In this document: positions 23,324 to 32,095 of the stretch, in pieces | How positions within the stretch are numbered: position 1 is the first letter of the stretch | Layout of the letters: every line of letters starts with the position of its first letter | Source: Propionicicella superfundia DSM 22317 | GTDB taxonomy: Bacteria; Actinomycetota; Actinomycetes; Propionibacteriales; Propionibacteriaceae | Reading direction: 5' to 3' | DNA length: 64,000 nt | NCBI RefSeq assembly: GCF_000423465.1 | Contig: NZ_KE384021.1 | Location: 497,115-561,114, forward strand | Program-made: the position numbers and the translations under genes | The notes under the pieces: model-generated | The model's database searches: none | What the model was told of the DNA's origin: nothing | What the model saw: the letters and a program-made list of their open reading frames with translations, nothing else

Positions 23324-24565
23324 ATGGCGTTGCTCAAGGAGTACGCGTACCGGGCCGTGGATCCGCGCGGCGGCGCGGTGTCGAAGGGAACCATCGAGGC
23401 GGCCAGCGCGGGCGCCGTGCTCGGAAAGATCCGTGCGCAGGGCCTCCTGCCGCTGCAGGTCGAGCCCGTGGCCACCACCGGCATCCACCGCGAGATCCGG
23501 TTGCCCGGCGCGGACAAGCGGCGGGTCAAGCTGAAGCCCCTGGCCCTGTTCGCCAGCCAGTTGTCGGCCATGATCAATGCCGGGCTGCCGCTGATGCGCG
23601 CCATCACGATCGCCGTCGAGCAGACCGAGGACGCCGGGCTGCGCACGGCCCTCGTGGGCGTGCAGGCCGACCTGGAGGCGGGCCTGTCGCTGTCGGCCGC
23701 GTTCGCCAAGCGGCCCACGGCGTTCCCGTCGCTGATGGTGAACCTCGTGAAGGTCGGCGAGACCGGCGGCTTCCTCGGTCAGTCGCTGGAGCTGGTGTCC
23801 GCGACCTATCGGGCCGATGCCGAGCTCCAGGACAAGCTGAAGTCGGCGTCCACCTATCCGGCCGTCGTGCTCGTCATCGCCGTGCTGGCCGTGCTCGGCA
23901 TGGTGACCTTCATCGTCCCGGTCTTCGAGAAGATGTTCGCGTCCCTGGGCGGCGAGCTGCCGCTGCCGACCAGGATCCTCGTGGCGATCTCCCACAACAT
24001 GGTCTGGGTCCTTCCCCTGCTCGCCGTGGTCGTCGCGGCGGGCGTGTTCTGGTGGCGGCGCAACCGCGACACCGTCGCGGTCCGCCAGGTGGTGGACCCG
24101 TTCAAGCTCCGGATGCCGGTCTTCGGCAAGCTCACCACCAAAGTGGCCGTCGCCCACTTCACGAGGAACCTGTCGATGATGCTGCGCGCCGGCGTCCCGC
24201 TGCTGCAGGCGCTCGACACCGTGGGCAGGGCGTCGAACAACTACGCGATCGAGCAGGCCGTCACCGAGGTCCAGAAGTCGGTGCGGGACGGGCGCTCGTT
24301 CGCGGCGCCCCTGGCGAAGGCCGAGGTGTTCCCTCCGATCGTGGCGCAGATGACCTCGGTGGGGGAGGAGTCGGGGACCCTGCCCGACATGCTGGGCTCG
24401 ATCGCGCAGCTCTACGACGCCGAGGCGAAGACGGCCACCGAGCAGCTTGCCAGCACCCTCGAACCGATCCTGATCGTCCTGATCGGCGTTCTCATCGGCG
24501 GCATGGTCCTGACGCTGTACCTGCCGATCTTCAGCATCTACTCCCAGCTCAACGAGATGAGGTGA
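23324..24565 (+). CDS. pilC: type IV pilus inner-membrane platform protein PilC
   Basis: A 413-residue T2SS_F family protein with two copies of the cytoplasmic GspF domain (about 75-195 and 280-400) and three transmembrane segments near 170, 225 and 380. Signatures include FASQLSAMINAGLPLMRAI, VKVGETGGFLGQSLELV and MTSVGEESGTLPDML. It is the membrane platform turned by PilB and PilT. Last gene of the plus-strand pilus operon; the pilB gene faces it 47 bases away. Confidence 0.94.
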   Translation: MALLKEYAYRAVDPRGGAVSKGTIEAASAGAVLGKIRAQGLLPLQVEPVATTGIHREIRLPGADKRRVKLKPLALFASQLSAMINAGLPLMRAITIAVEQTEDAGLRTALVGVQADLEAGLSLSAAFAKRPTAFPSLMVNLVKVGETGGFLGQSLELVSATYRADAELQDKLKSASTYPAVVLVIAVLAVLGMVTFIVPVFEKMFASLGGELPLPTRILVAISHNMVWVLPLLAVVVAAGVFWWRRNRDTVAVRQVVDPFKLRMPVFGKLTTKVAVAHFTRNLSMMLRAGVPLLQALDTVGRASNNYAIEQAVTEVQKSVRDGRSFAAPLAKAEVFPPIVAQMTSVGEESGTLPDMLGSIAQLYDAEAKTATEQLASTLEPILIVLIGVLIGGMVLTLYLPIFSIYSQLNEMR

Positions 24566-24612
24566 GCGTGCGGCGGGCGTCGCCGTGATGACGCTCCGCC
24601 GTCGCATCCGCG

Positions 24613-26328
24613 TCACACCGTCACGCGGAGGACCTCCTCGATGGTGGTGAGCCCCTGCGCGACCTTGACCCAGCCGTCCTGCCGCAGCGACGTCATGCCC
24701 TGCTGCTCGGCCACAGCCCGGATCCCCTTGCCCGTCGCGTGGCCCACGACCAGTTGCTCGATCTCCTCGGTGACGACCATCACCTCGTGCAGGGCGATGC
24801 GCCCCCTGTACCCGGTGCCCGAGCAGGTGCTGCACCCGCCGGGACGGAAGAACTGCGGGTCGGCGAGCTCGCCGAACCCGAGCCGGTCCAGGCTCTCGGT
24901 CTCGACCTCGACCGGCTTGCGGCAATGGATGCACAGACGGCGGGCGAGCCGCTGGGCGACGGCGAGGCGGAGCGCCGTCGCCACGAGGTACGGCTCGGCG
25001 CCGATCTCGACGAGCCGCGTGACCGCGCTGGGCGCATCGTTGGTGTGCAGCGTCGACAGCACCAGGTGGCCGGTCAGGGCGGCCTCGATGGAGGTCACGG
25101 CGGTCTCCTGGTCGCGGATCTCGCCGACGAGCACCACGTCGGGATCGCAGCGCAGCATGGCGCGCAGTGCGTTGTGGAAGGTCAGGCCCGCCTTCGGGTT
25201 GACCTGCACCTGGCTGATCCCGGGGATGCGGAACTCCACCGGGTCCTCGATGGTGAGGACGTTCACCTCCGGCTTGGCGACGACGCTGAGGGCGGTCCGG
25301 AGCGTCGTCGACTTGCCGGATCCGGTCGGTCCGGTGACGAGGATCATCCCGTGCGGGCTGGCGATGGCGTGCTCGAAGGGCCTGCGATTCCCGGCGGACA
25401 GGGCGAGGTCGGCCATCGTCATGGAGTCGGCGGAGTTGTCGAGGATCCGCATCACGATCTTCTCGCCCCACACGGTGGGCAGCGTGGCGACGCGCAGATC
25501 CACGAGGCGCCCCTCGTGGCGGATCGACATGCGACCGTCCTGCGGGCGGCGCCGCTCGGCGATGTCGATCTGGGACATGATCTTCAGTCGCGAGATGACC
25601 CCGTCCTGGATGCTGCGGTCGGCGCGCTGCATCTCGTGGAGGACGCCGTCGATGCGATACCGCACGGTGAGGAACTGCTCGCCCGGCTCGATGTGGATGT
25701 CGCTCGCCCGGTCGTTCACGGCCTGGGAGATGAGCAGGTTGACGAATCGCACGACCGGGACGTCGTCGGCTCCGGCCTCCAGCGTCTCGGTGGCCGCGGA
25801 CGATGTGGCGGCGCTGTCCTCCAGCGCGGCGGACAGCTCGCTCAGCTCGTCGTCGGAGCGGACGTATCGCTCGAAGGCCTGGCGCAGCGCGTCCCTGCTG
25901 ACGACGACCGGCTCGATGACGAGGTCGGTGAGGCTGGCCGCGTCGTCGATGGCGATGATGTCGGTCGGGTCCACCATGCCGAGGACGAGCTCGTCGACAG
26001 CGGTGTCGGTCAGCGCCTCCATGGGGCGGCGGGGGAGCGGGCGCTGGCTCGCCGGGCGGCGGACGATGGGGATCAGCTCGTACTTGCGGCAGACCTGGCC
26101 GGGGACGAGCGCGATGATGGCCGGGTCGAGATCGACGCTGGTGAGATCGAAGAACTCGCAGCCCGTCTGCTCGGCGACGGCCTGGGCGAGCTGGTCGGCC
26201 GTGATGATCCGGCGCTCCAGCAGGTGCTGGCCGGCGTCGCGGGTGTCGCCGAACTCCGCGAGCAGTTCCGACATGGTGGTCGCGTCGATCGCTCCCGTGA
26301 GCGCGAGTGCCTCCACCAGACCCTGCAT
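24613..26328 (-). CDS. pilB: type IV pilus extension ATPase PilB
   Basis: A 571-residue extension ATPase. The N-terminal MshEN/GSPII_E_N domain (about 1-150, LLERRIITADQLAQAVAEQ) is followed by the N2D and catalytic domains with SDIHIEPG, Walker A GPTGSGKSTT, the Asp box TIEDPVEF, Walker B DVVLVGEIRD and His box GHLVLSTLHTNDA. The tetra-cysteine zinc motif (CIHC and CSTC) typical of PilB is present. It is transcribed toward pilC, apart from the main operon, so its level may be set by a separate promoter. The ATG starts the family motif directly. Confidence 0.93.
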   Translation of the reverse strand: MQGLVEALALTGAIDATTMSELLAEFGDTRDAGQHLLERRIITADQLAQAVAEQTGCEFFDLTSVDLDPAIIALVPGQVCRKYELIPIVRRPASQRPLPRRPMEALTDTAVDELVLGMVDPTDIIAIDDAASLTDLVIEPVVVSRDALRQAFERYVRSDDELSELSAALEDSAATSSAATETLEAGADDVPVVRFVNLLISQAVNDRASDIHIEPGEQFLTVRYRIDGVLHEMQRADRSIQDGVISRLKIMSQIDIAERRRPQDGRMSIRHEGRLVDLRVATLPTVWGEKIVMRILDNSADSMTMADLALSAGNRRPFEHAIASPHGMILVTGPTGSGKSTTLRTALSVVAKPEVNVLTIEDPVEFRIPGISQVQVNPKAGLTFHNALRAMLRCDPDVVLVGEIRDQETAVTSIEAALTGHLVLSTLHTNDAPSAVTRLVEIGAEPYLVATALRLAVAQRLARRLCIHCRKPVEVETESLDRLGFGELADPQFFRPGGCSTCSGTGYRGRIALHEVMVVTEEIEQLVVGHATGKGIRAVAEQQGMTSLRQDGWVKVAQGLTTIEEVLRVTV

Positions 26329-26425
26329 GATCCCCCTCGTCGGCGTGAGTCTACCGGCGGGACACGGATCGCCGCGTCCGTGGCTGTCCGCTGATTGGTG
26401 GGCGGATGTGCTGTCTCACGGGGGT

Positions 26426-27292
26426 CTATCCGGGGAGACGAAGGCCGCCGGCGGTCGTCTCGGCCAGCCCGTCGGCCAGCAGGGAGGCCACGGCGCGATC
26501 CCGCTGCACGATGTCGGGCCACGCCCCGGCGAGCCGCGCGGGGGGCACGGTGCCGCCGGCCGCATCGCGCAGCACCCGCAGGACGGCGCCGCGCGCCTGC
26601 CGGTCGCTGCCCTCGTAGCGGGCCTGGCGCGGCCGGCCGTCCCCGGTATCGGGGTACCCGGCTGCACGCCAGGCGCACCTGTCCTCCAGCGGGCAGTCGC
26701 CACAGCGCGGCGCGCGGGCCACACACACCAGCGCCCCGAGCTCCATGGCTGCGGCATTCACGATCGCGGCGCCGGCGGCGTCTCGCGGAAGGACGTCCTC
26801 CATCGCCACGAGGTCGTGCGGGGACGGTGCGCGCGGACCGCTGCGTCCGGCGACGGCCCGGGCGAGGACGCGGCGGGTGTTGGTGTCGACGACCGGGTGG
26901 CGTTCCCCATAGGCGAAGACGGCGATCGCGCGCGCCGTGTACGGACCGACGCCGGGCAGTTCCAGCAGGTCGGCGACGTCGCGCGGCACGACTCCGCCGT
27001 GGCGCTCGACGATGCGGGCGGCGGTGCGGTGCAGCCACAGCGCGCGCCGCGGGTAGCCGAGGGTGCCCCACAGGCGGACGGCGTCCGCGACAGGGGCGGC
27101 GGCGAGGGACTCGGGTGCGGGCCAGCGGTCCAGCCACTCCCGCCACGGACGAAGCACCCGGGTCACCGGCGTCTGCTGCAGCATGAACTCGCTCACGAGA
27201 ACGCCCCATGCGCCGCAGTCCGGGCGGCGCCATGGCAAGTCACGCGCGTGCGCCGCGTACCAGGCGGTCAGCGGAGCGGCGATCGTCGTCAC
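26426..27292 (-). CDS. mutY: A/G-specific adenine glycosylase MutY
   Basis: A 288-residue base-excision repair glycosylase. It has the catalytic glutamate in SEFMLQQTPVTRV (Glu35), the helix-hairpin-helix with LPGVGPYTARAI, the catalytic aspartate in HPVVDTNTRRVL, and a [4Fe-4S] cluster motif C-x6-C-x2-C-x5-C (CVARAPRCGDCPLEDRC). The C-terminal NUDIX-like 8-oxoG recognition domain is missing, as in short actinobacterial MutY proteins. It removes adenine mispaired with 8-oxoguanine. The GTG at 27292 avoids overlap with the divergent gene; an ATG at 27331 would overlap it. Confidence 0.9.
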   Translation of the reverse strand: MTTIAAPLTAWYAAHARDLPWRRPDCGAWGVLVSEFMLQQTPVTRVLRPWREWLDRWPAPESLAAAPVADAVRLWGTLGYPRRALWLHRTAARIVERHGGVVPRDVADLLELPGVGPYTARAIAVFAYGERHPVVDTNTRRVLARAVAGRSGPRAPSPHDLVAMEDVLPRDAAGAAIVNAAAMELGALVCVARAPRCGDCPLEDRCAWRAAGYPDTGDGRPRQARYEGSDRQARGAVLRVLRDAAGGTVPPARLAGAWPDIVQRDRAVASLLADGLAETTAGGLRLPG

Positions 27293-27329
27293 GGGCCCAC
27301 TGTAGGGCGCGTGGTGCGTACGGTGGAGC

Positions 27330-27926
27330 ATGGCTACCAGTGGTCACCGGGCCCCGTCGGGCCGAGCGCGGAAGGCCATCGCCGCGGTGCCGCGGCGTGG
27401 TTTCCTGCCGCGGGACGTCCGGGCGCTCGCCGGCCAGGACGCGGCGCTGCCGATCGGCGACGGCGCGACCTGCTCGCAGCCGAGCACCGTGGCGTACATG
27501 CTCGCCCTCCTCGACGCACGCCCCGGGCACCGCGTGCTGGACGTGGGCAGCGGGTCGGGCTGGACGTCCGCTCTGCTGTCGGTCCTCACGCGGCCCGGGG
27601 GAGTCGTCCATGCGGTGGAGATCGTCCCGCGTCTCGTCGAGTACGGCCGGTCGCGTCTCGTCGCCGCGGGTTTCGCGGAGGTGGCGGTGCACGACGCAGG
27701 CGACGTGCTGGGTCTTCCGGAGCACGCCCCGTACGACCGGATCCTCGTGTCGGCCGCCGCGGCGCGGGTTCCCGTCGAGTTGTGCGAGCAACTGGCGGTC
27801 GGCGGCCGGCTCGTCGGTCCGGTCGGGCACGAGATGCACCTCGTGACGCGCATGCCCGCGGGGTTCGTCGACCGGGTCGTGCCCGGCGAGTTCGTGTTCG
27901 TCCCGCTGGTCGACCCCGAGGCGTGA
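27330..27926 (+). CDS. pcm: protein-L-isoaspartate O-methyltransferase-like protein
   Basis: A 198-residue SAM-dependent methyltransferase with the PCMT pattern: an N-terminal FLPRDVRALAGQDAALPIGDGATCSQPSTVAYML (in pieces: the Ser/Gln/Pro substrate-binding region), then motif I VLDVGSGSGWTSALL, HAVEIVPRL, and YDRILVSAAA. It repairs isoaspartyl residues in aged proteins or acts on a related carboxylate. Shorter and more divergent than Escherichia coli Pcm, so the substrate is less certain. Divergent from mutY with a 37-base gap. Confidence 0.8.
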   Translation: MATSGHRAPSGRARKAIAAVPRRGFLPRDVRALAGQDAALPIGDGATCSQPSTVAYMLALLDARPGHRVLDVGSGSGWTSALLSVLTRPGGVVHAVEIVPRLVEYGRSRLVAAGFAEVAVHDAGDVLGLPEHAPYDRILVSAAAARVPVELCEQLAVGGRLVGPVGHEMHLVTRMPAGFVDRVVPGEFVFVPLVDPEA

Positions 27927-27985
27927 CCGGGCGGCGTGGCGCGCTGCGCCGCTCGGCGGGAGGGCATCCCGCCCGCGAGCCACGG

Positions 27986-28001
27986 CGGCCCGTCCGGGCC
28001 G
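27986..28001 (+). terminator. short hairpin after the methyltransferase gene
   Basis: CGGCCCG (27986-27992) and CGGGCCG (27995-28001) pair perfectly around two bases and are followed by TTAGATTT. The TAGATT at 28002-28008 could also serve as the -10 for the deaminase gene. Confidence 0.45.
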
Positions 28002-28037
28002 TTAGATTTGCCCACAGGGCACATGAAGGAGGCGCCG

Positions 28038-28472
28038 GTGAGTGAGCAGGTGCCGGGCTGGGACGAGTACTTCCTCGGGATCGCGCAGGCCGTCGCCGTG
28101 CGCGCGAAGTGCACGCGGCGCAGGGTGGGGGCCGTGCTCGTGCAGGACAAGAGGATCATCGCGACCGGCTACAACGGCGCGGCGTCGGGGGTCCCCGACT
28201 GCCTCGACGGGGCGTGCCCGCGCGGGCGGCTCTCCTACGACCAGGTTCCGGGGCTCGGCGACTACGACCGCCCGGGGACGCCGGGATTCTGCATCGCCAT
28301 CCACGCCGAGGTGAACGCCCTGCTGTTCGCCACCCGTGACACCAAGGGAGCCTGTGCCTACATCACCGATCCCCCCTGCCCGGGCTGCCGCAAGGCGCTC
28401 GCCGCGGCGGGGATCGTCCGGGTCGTGTGGCCCGACGGGACCTACGACGGCACGGAGATCATCGCCTGGTGA
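28038..28472 (+). CDS. deoxycytidylate deaminase family protein
   Basis: A 144-residue zinc-dependent deaminase of the dCMP-deaminase/ComEB group. The catalytic HAEVNALLFA supplies the zinc histidine and proton-shuttle glutamate, and PPCPGCRKAL the two zinc cysteines. The insert with two Cys (CLDGACPRG) before the active site is typical of dCMP deaminase-like proteins. It would convert dCMP to dUMP for thymidylate synthesis. The GTG at 28038 is chosen because AAGGAGG lies 6 bases upstream; an in-frame ATG at 28023 precedes that site. Confidence 0.85.
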   Translation: MSEQVPGWDEYFLGIAQAVAVRAKCTRRRVGAVLVQDKRIIATGYNGAASGVPDCLDGACPRGRLSYDQVPGLGDYDRPGTPGFCIAIHAEVNALLFATRDTKGACAYITDPPCPGCRKALAAAGIVRVVWPDGTYDGTEIIAW

Positions 28473-28526
28473 CGGCGTCCGGCGGCCGTGGGGCCCGGCC
28501 GGGTCGCTCGGGAGCACGCCGACCGG

Positions 28527-29888
28527 TCACGGGCGTAGCGTGCGGCGGAACAGGTCGCGGTCGCCGAGGGGCAGGGCCGTCTCGGGAACGGTCAGGTCGA
28601 CCTCGTAGCCCTCGCACGTGATCTCGTAGCGGAACTCGTCGGGGAACGCGTCGGAGTCGTCGGCGAGCGCCGTGAGCCGGCGTGAGGCGAGCAGGTCGGT
28701 CCACTCCGCGGCATCGGCGGCGGGCATCTCGGAGAGCGCGACGGTGCGGCGGCGGACGATGCCTGTCACGCCGCCGGACCGGGTGAGGGTGAGGGTCGCG
28801 GCGGCGCCCTCGTCGTCCGGGGCCGCGGTACGGGCCGGGTCCGCGGGGAGCACCCCGACCAGCGTCCACGCGGAGGAGATCGCCCCGGTGATCGCATGAG
28901 CGGCGCCGTACCGCGCGGTCGCCGCGGCGATCGTCAGGGCCGCGAACGAGGCGAAGTCGCTCGACGGCCGGATGTCACCGCCGGTGAGCACGTCGTACCA
29001 GACCGGACCCACCGTCAGCCAGGCTCTTCCACCGGCAGCCACGGCCGCCTCGGCGAACGCCCTGTTGGGGATCCCGGAGTTGATGTGGACCCCGCCGTTG
29101 TCGGAGGCGGTCTGCACGTAGCCGGCCATGGAGTCGGGCTGCGGGTCCGTGCCGAGCCGCGGGTCGTCATAGGCGGTCCCGGGTCGGAGCATGCTGCGCA
29201 GCGCGACGCCCTCCACACCGGGCAGCAGCAGGTCCCGGCCGATCAGCCAGTCGGCGTCGCCGGCGTCCTGGCCGAGGGAGAACTGTGCGACCAGGACGCC
29301 GAAGACGTCCGACACCGATTCGTTGAGGGCTCCCGACTGACCCGCGTAGGCGAGGCCGGCCGTGTGCTCGGTCACGCCGTGGGTGAGCTCGTGCCCGATG
29401 ACGTCGAGGGACGCGGTGAAGTCGCCGAAGATCTCGCCGTCGCCGTCGCCGAACACCATCTGCTCGCCGTTCCAGAAGGCATTGTCGTACTCCGAGCCGT
29501 AGTGGACGGTGCCGATCAACGGGAGCCCGGCGCCGTCGATCGAGTCGCGCCCGAACTGCTCGCGATAGAACCGCCACACCGTGCCGAAGCCGTCGTAGGC
29601 GTTGTCCACGGAGGCGTCGCCGGACGGCGGCGCCCCCTCGGCGCGCACGAGGCGGCCGGGCAGGGTCTCGGCGCCCTGCGCGTCGTGGACGGTGCGCCGT
29701 GGGGACGTGGCGGCCGTGACGACCGCGGCGCGTGCGGCCGGGTGGTCGGCCCGCAGCGTCCGGTCGGCCCGCAGCGTTCGGTCGGCCCGCAGCGTCGAAG
29801 CCGCGAACGCTGCCGTGCCGGGGTCGGACGACCGGGCGAGCCGGTCCAGCAGATAGGGCGGAACGACGTGGCAGGGGTGTCGGTTCAT
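28527..29888 (-). CDS. M4 (thermolysin-like) metalloprotease fused to an emfourin-like domain
   Basis: A 453-residue protein. The short N-terminal part (about 1-75) resembles a protealysin-type propeptide (MNRHPCHVVPPYLLDRLA) and includes three TLRADR repeats. The M4 catalytic domain (about 80-360) has the zinc motif HELTHGVTEHTAGL, the third ligand in NESVSDVFG, and SDNGGVHINSGIPNRAF with the catalytic His. The last 80 residues (GVTGIVRRRTVALSEMP...FRYEIT) resemble emfourin, the small protein inhibitor of protealysin-like proteases. No signal peptide is visible, as for protealysin. A protease and its inhibitor in one chain suggests built-in control of activity. Confidence 0.85.
   Translation of the reverse strand: MNRHPCHVVPPYLLDRLARSSDPGTAAFAASTLRADRTLRADRTLRADHPAARAAVVTAATSPRRTVHDAQGAETLPGRLVRAEGAPPSGDASVDNAYDGFGTVWRFYREQFGRDSIDGAGLPLIGTVHYGSEYDNAFWNGEQMVFGDGDGEIFGDFTASLDVIGHELTHGVTEHTAGLAYAGQSGALNESVSDVFGVLVAQFSLGQDAGDADWLIGRDLLLPGVEGVALRSMLRPGTAYDDPRLGTDPQPDSMAGYVQTASDNGGVHINSGIPNRAFAEAAVAAGGRAWLTVGPVWYDVLTGGDIRPSSDFASFAALTIAAATARYGAAHAITGAISSAWTLVGVLPADPARTAAPDDEGAAATLTLTRSGGVTGIVRRRTVALSEMPAADAAEWTDLLASRRLTALADDSDAFPDEFRYEITCEGYEVDLTVPETALPLGDRDLFRRTLRP
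29743..29796 (-). repeat. 18-bp tandem repeat (three copies) in the protease propeptide
   Basis: CGGTCGGCCCGCAGCGTT occurs three times with one or two changes and encodes TLRADR, TLRADR, TLRADH in the propeptide of the M4 protease. The copy number may vary between strains. Confidence 0.9.
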
Positions 29889-29931
29889 GACTCCAGCATG
29901 ACCGCTGCCACCGACATCCGGCCGAACCGAT

Positions 29932-29994
29932 CCGCCGAACGCTCCCAAACCCCCGGAAACTCGCCGAAATCCGGCAGTTACAGAGCGCTCGGCG
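29932..29994 (-). repeat. dispersed palindromic element, copy B
   Basis: On the minus strand it reads GCCGAGCGCTCTG, CTGCCGGATTTCGGCGAG, TTTCCGGGGGTTTGG and GAGCGTTCGGCGG in order, and aligns with copies A, C and D. It lies in the divergent gap between the protease and NfeD-like starts, so it is not a simple terminator. Confidence 0.8.
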
Positions 29995-30046
29995 TGGACG
30001 GGAGGCCTACCGGGCCGTGCTCCGGGCGGGGGTCCCCCATGCCCAG

Positions 30047-30052
30047 TAGACT
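30047..30052 (+). promoter_or_regulatory. -10 element of the NfeD-flotillin operon
   Basis: TAGACT lies 23 bases before the NfeD-like ATG, ahead of its GGGAGG ribosome binding site. The -35 is not clear. Confidence 0.35.
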
Positions 30053-30075
30053 TGGCCCACGACGTGGGAGGTGCG

Positions 30076-30573
30076 ATGGAGGTCTTCCTGGCCCTGGGTG
30101 GCGTGGGTATCGCCCTGCTGCTGCTGATGCTCGTGGTGGGCGACCACTTCGACGGCCTGTTCAACGGCCTCGGCGGCGGCGAGTGGTTCACCGGCGCGGG
30201 TCTGGCAGGCTTCGTCGGTGCCTTCGGTTTCGCGGCCGCCATCGTCTTCGGGCTCACCTCCTCGATGCCGGCGTCCGTGGGCACGGGCCTAGTCGTGGGG
30301 CTCGGCGTGGGAGCGATCGTGACGGTCGCCACGCTCAAGCTGCGTCGCCTGGGCGACGCGGGCGGCCCACGCACCGAATCGCTCGTGGGCACCGTGGGCA
30401 CCGTCGTGAGCGCGATCCCGTCCGAGGGGTACGGCGAGGTGAGCATCTCCGCCCACGGCTCGCTGCACAAACTCAACGCTCGCTCGACGGTTCCCATCGC
30501 CCAGGGAACCGAGGTGACCGTCACAGACGTCCTGTCCCCGACATCCGTTCGGGTCCGCCCGACCTATCGATAG
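30076..30573 (+). CDS. NfeD-like membrane protein
   Basis: A 165-residue protein with two or three hydrophobic segments in the first 90 residues (FLALGGVGIALLLLMLVVGD; GFVGAFGFAAAIVFGL; GTGLVVGLGVGAIVTVATL) and a C-terminal OB-fold-like domain (SLVGTVGTVVSAIPSEGYGEV...TVTDVLSPTSVRV) as in NfeD/YuaF. These proteins pair with flotillin or stomatin homologues in membrane microdomains. It is 12 bases upstream of a flotillin gene, the usual arrangement. The ATG at 30076 has GGGAGG in front. Confidence 0.85.
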   Translation: MEVFLALGGVGIALLLLMLVVGDHFDGLFNGLGGGEWFTGAGLAGFVGAFGFAAAIVFGLTSSMPASVGTGLVVGLGVGAIVTVATLKLRRLGDAGGPRTESLVGTVGTVVSAIPSEGYGEVSISAHGSLHKLNARSTVPIAQGTEVTVTDVLSPTSVRVRPTYR

Positions 30574-30585
30574 GAACCCGCAGCA

Positions 30586-32022
30586 ATGCCTGCTTTCATC
30601 ATCCCCATCATCGGTCTCGTCGTCCTGTTCGTCCTCCTGGGCTGGTTGGTCGTCAGCCGCTACAAGGTCGCCGGCCCGAACGAGGCGTACATCATCACCG
30701 GTCGCAAGGGCAAAGAGGTGACCAACCTCGAAACGGGCACGGTCTCGACCGACCTGTCGGGGCAGAAGGTCGTCATGGGCGGCGGCGTCTTCGTGCTCCC
30801 CTTCGTGCAACGTCTCCACGTCCTCGACCTGTCCAGCCGCCGCATTCCCGTCCAGATCCGCGGCGCCGTGTCGGGGCAGGGGATCAAACTGAACCTCGAC
30901 GGCGTTGCCATCGTCAAGGTCGGTGGCAACGAGGATTCCATCCGGGCGGCCGCCCAGCGTTTCCTCACCCAGCAGGAGGAGGTCGAGACCTTCACGCAGG
31001 AGACCCTGGCCGGCGCGCTGCGCTCGATCGTCGGCTCCTTGTCCGTCGAACAGATCATCCGCGACCGCGCCGCCTTCGCCCAACGCGTCGCCGACGAGTC
31101 CGAGTCGTCCCTCACCGGCCAGGGTCTCGTCCTCGACGCCTTCCAGATCCAGGACATCACCGACGACGGCACCTACCTGGCCGACCTCGGACGACCGGAG
31201 TCGGCCCGGGTGGGCCAGGTCGCCGCCGTCGCCGAGGCCGCCGCACGCCAGGCGGCGGAGCAGTCGCGCCTGGCGGCCGAGCAGCAGATCGCGATCGCGC
31301 ACCGGGAGCTCATGCTGAAGCAGGCCGAGATCAAGGCCGAGACGGACGCGGCCTCCGCTCGGGCCGCGTCGTCGGGTCCGCTGGCCCAGGCCGACCGGGA
31401 CCAGGCGATCCTCGCCGAACAGGAGAAGGTCGCCGTCCGGCAGGCCGCACTGAAAGAGCGTCAGCTCGACACCGAGGTGCGGCGTCCCGCCGACGCCGAG
31501 CGGTATCGCGTCGAGACGGCGGCGCAGGCCAACCGGAATGCCTCGGTGCTGCAGGCCGAGGCGCAGAAGCTCGCGGCGATCGCGCGCGCCGAGGCCGAGT
31601 CCGAGACGCTGCGGCTGACCGGTTCGGGCGAGAAGGCGCGGCGCATGGCCGAGGCCGAGGCGCTGCAGGCGGAGGGCGAGGCGAAGGGTGCGGCCATCCT
31701 CGCGACCGGCCAGGCCGAGGCCGAGGCCATGCACAAGCGGGCCGACGCCTACGCACGCTACAACCAGGCCGCGGTGCTCGAGATGCTGGTCAGCGTGCTT
31801 CCGCAGGTCGCCAAGGAAGTGGCCGCGCCGATGTCGGCCATCGAGAAGCTCACCGTCGTCTCCACCGACGGGGCCGGCGAACTGCCGAAGACCGTCACCG
31901 ACAACGTGGTTCAGATCACCGAACTGCTGAAGAACACCACCGGAGTCGATCTGCAGGAGATCATCGGCAGCTTCGTCAAGGGCAGCGGTGGCGACAGCGG
32001 CAAACCTCAGGTCACAAGCTGA
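30586..32022 (+). CDS. flotillin-like membrane scaffold protein (YqiK/FloT family)
   Basis: A 478-residue protein: an N-terminal membrane helix (about 4-25), an SPFH/band 7 domain (about 28-220, SRYKVAGPNEAYIITGRKGKE...DGVAIVKVGG), and a long Ala/Glu-rich coiled coil (about 225-400, EAAARQAAEQSRLAAEQQ, ESETLRLTGSGEKARRMAEAEA). This is the flotillin layout. It forms oligomeric scaffolds in the cytoplasmic membrane. Operonic with the NfeD-like gene and closed by a perfect hairpin terminator. Confidence 0.93.
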   Translation: MPAFIIPIIGLVVLFVLLGWLVVSRYKVAGPNEAYIITGRKGKEVTNLETGTVSTDLSGQKVVMGGGVFVLPFVQRLHVLDLSSRRIPVQIRGAVSGQGIKLNLDGVAIVKVGGNEDSIRAAAQRFLTQQEEVETFTQETLAGALRSIVGSLSVEQIIRDRAAFAQRVADESESSLTGQGLVLDAFQIQDITDDGTYLADLGRPESARVGQVAAVAEAAARQAAEQSRLAAEQQIAIAHRELMLKQAEIKAETDAASARAASSGPLAQADRDQAILAEQEKVAVRQAALKERQLDTEVRRPADAERYRVETAAQANRNASVLQAEAQKLAAIARAEAESETLRLTGSGEKARRMAEAEALQAEGEAKGAAILATGQAEAEAMHKRADAYARYNQAAVLEMLVSVLPQVAKEVAAPMSAIEKLTVVSTDGAGELPKTVTDNVVQITELLKNTTGVDLQEIIGSFVKGSGGDSGKPQVTS

Positions 32023-32047
32023 TTCGATCGCCGAACGCGGTCTTCAT

Positions 32048-32077
32048 GGCCCGGTCTCCTCGTAAGGAGACCGGGCC
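32048..32077 (+). terminator. perfect 13-bp hairpin terminator after the flotillin gene
   Basis: GGCCCGGTCTCCT (32048-32060) and AGGAGACCGGGCC (32065-32077) are exact reverse complements with a CGTA loop. It ends one base before the next possible start, so it separates the flotillin operon from the two-component system. Confidence 0.88.
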
Positions 32078-32095
32078 GTGGCACAATCCCCCCTG

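Noticed and set aside
24641-28045. A 1134-codon plus-strand frame across pilB and mutY
   Set aside because: It is antisense to two well-supported genes and has Ser/Arg-rich shadow composition.
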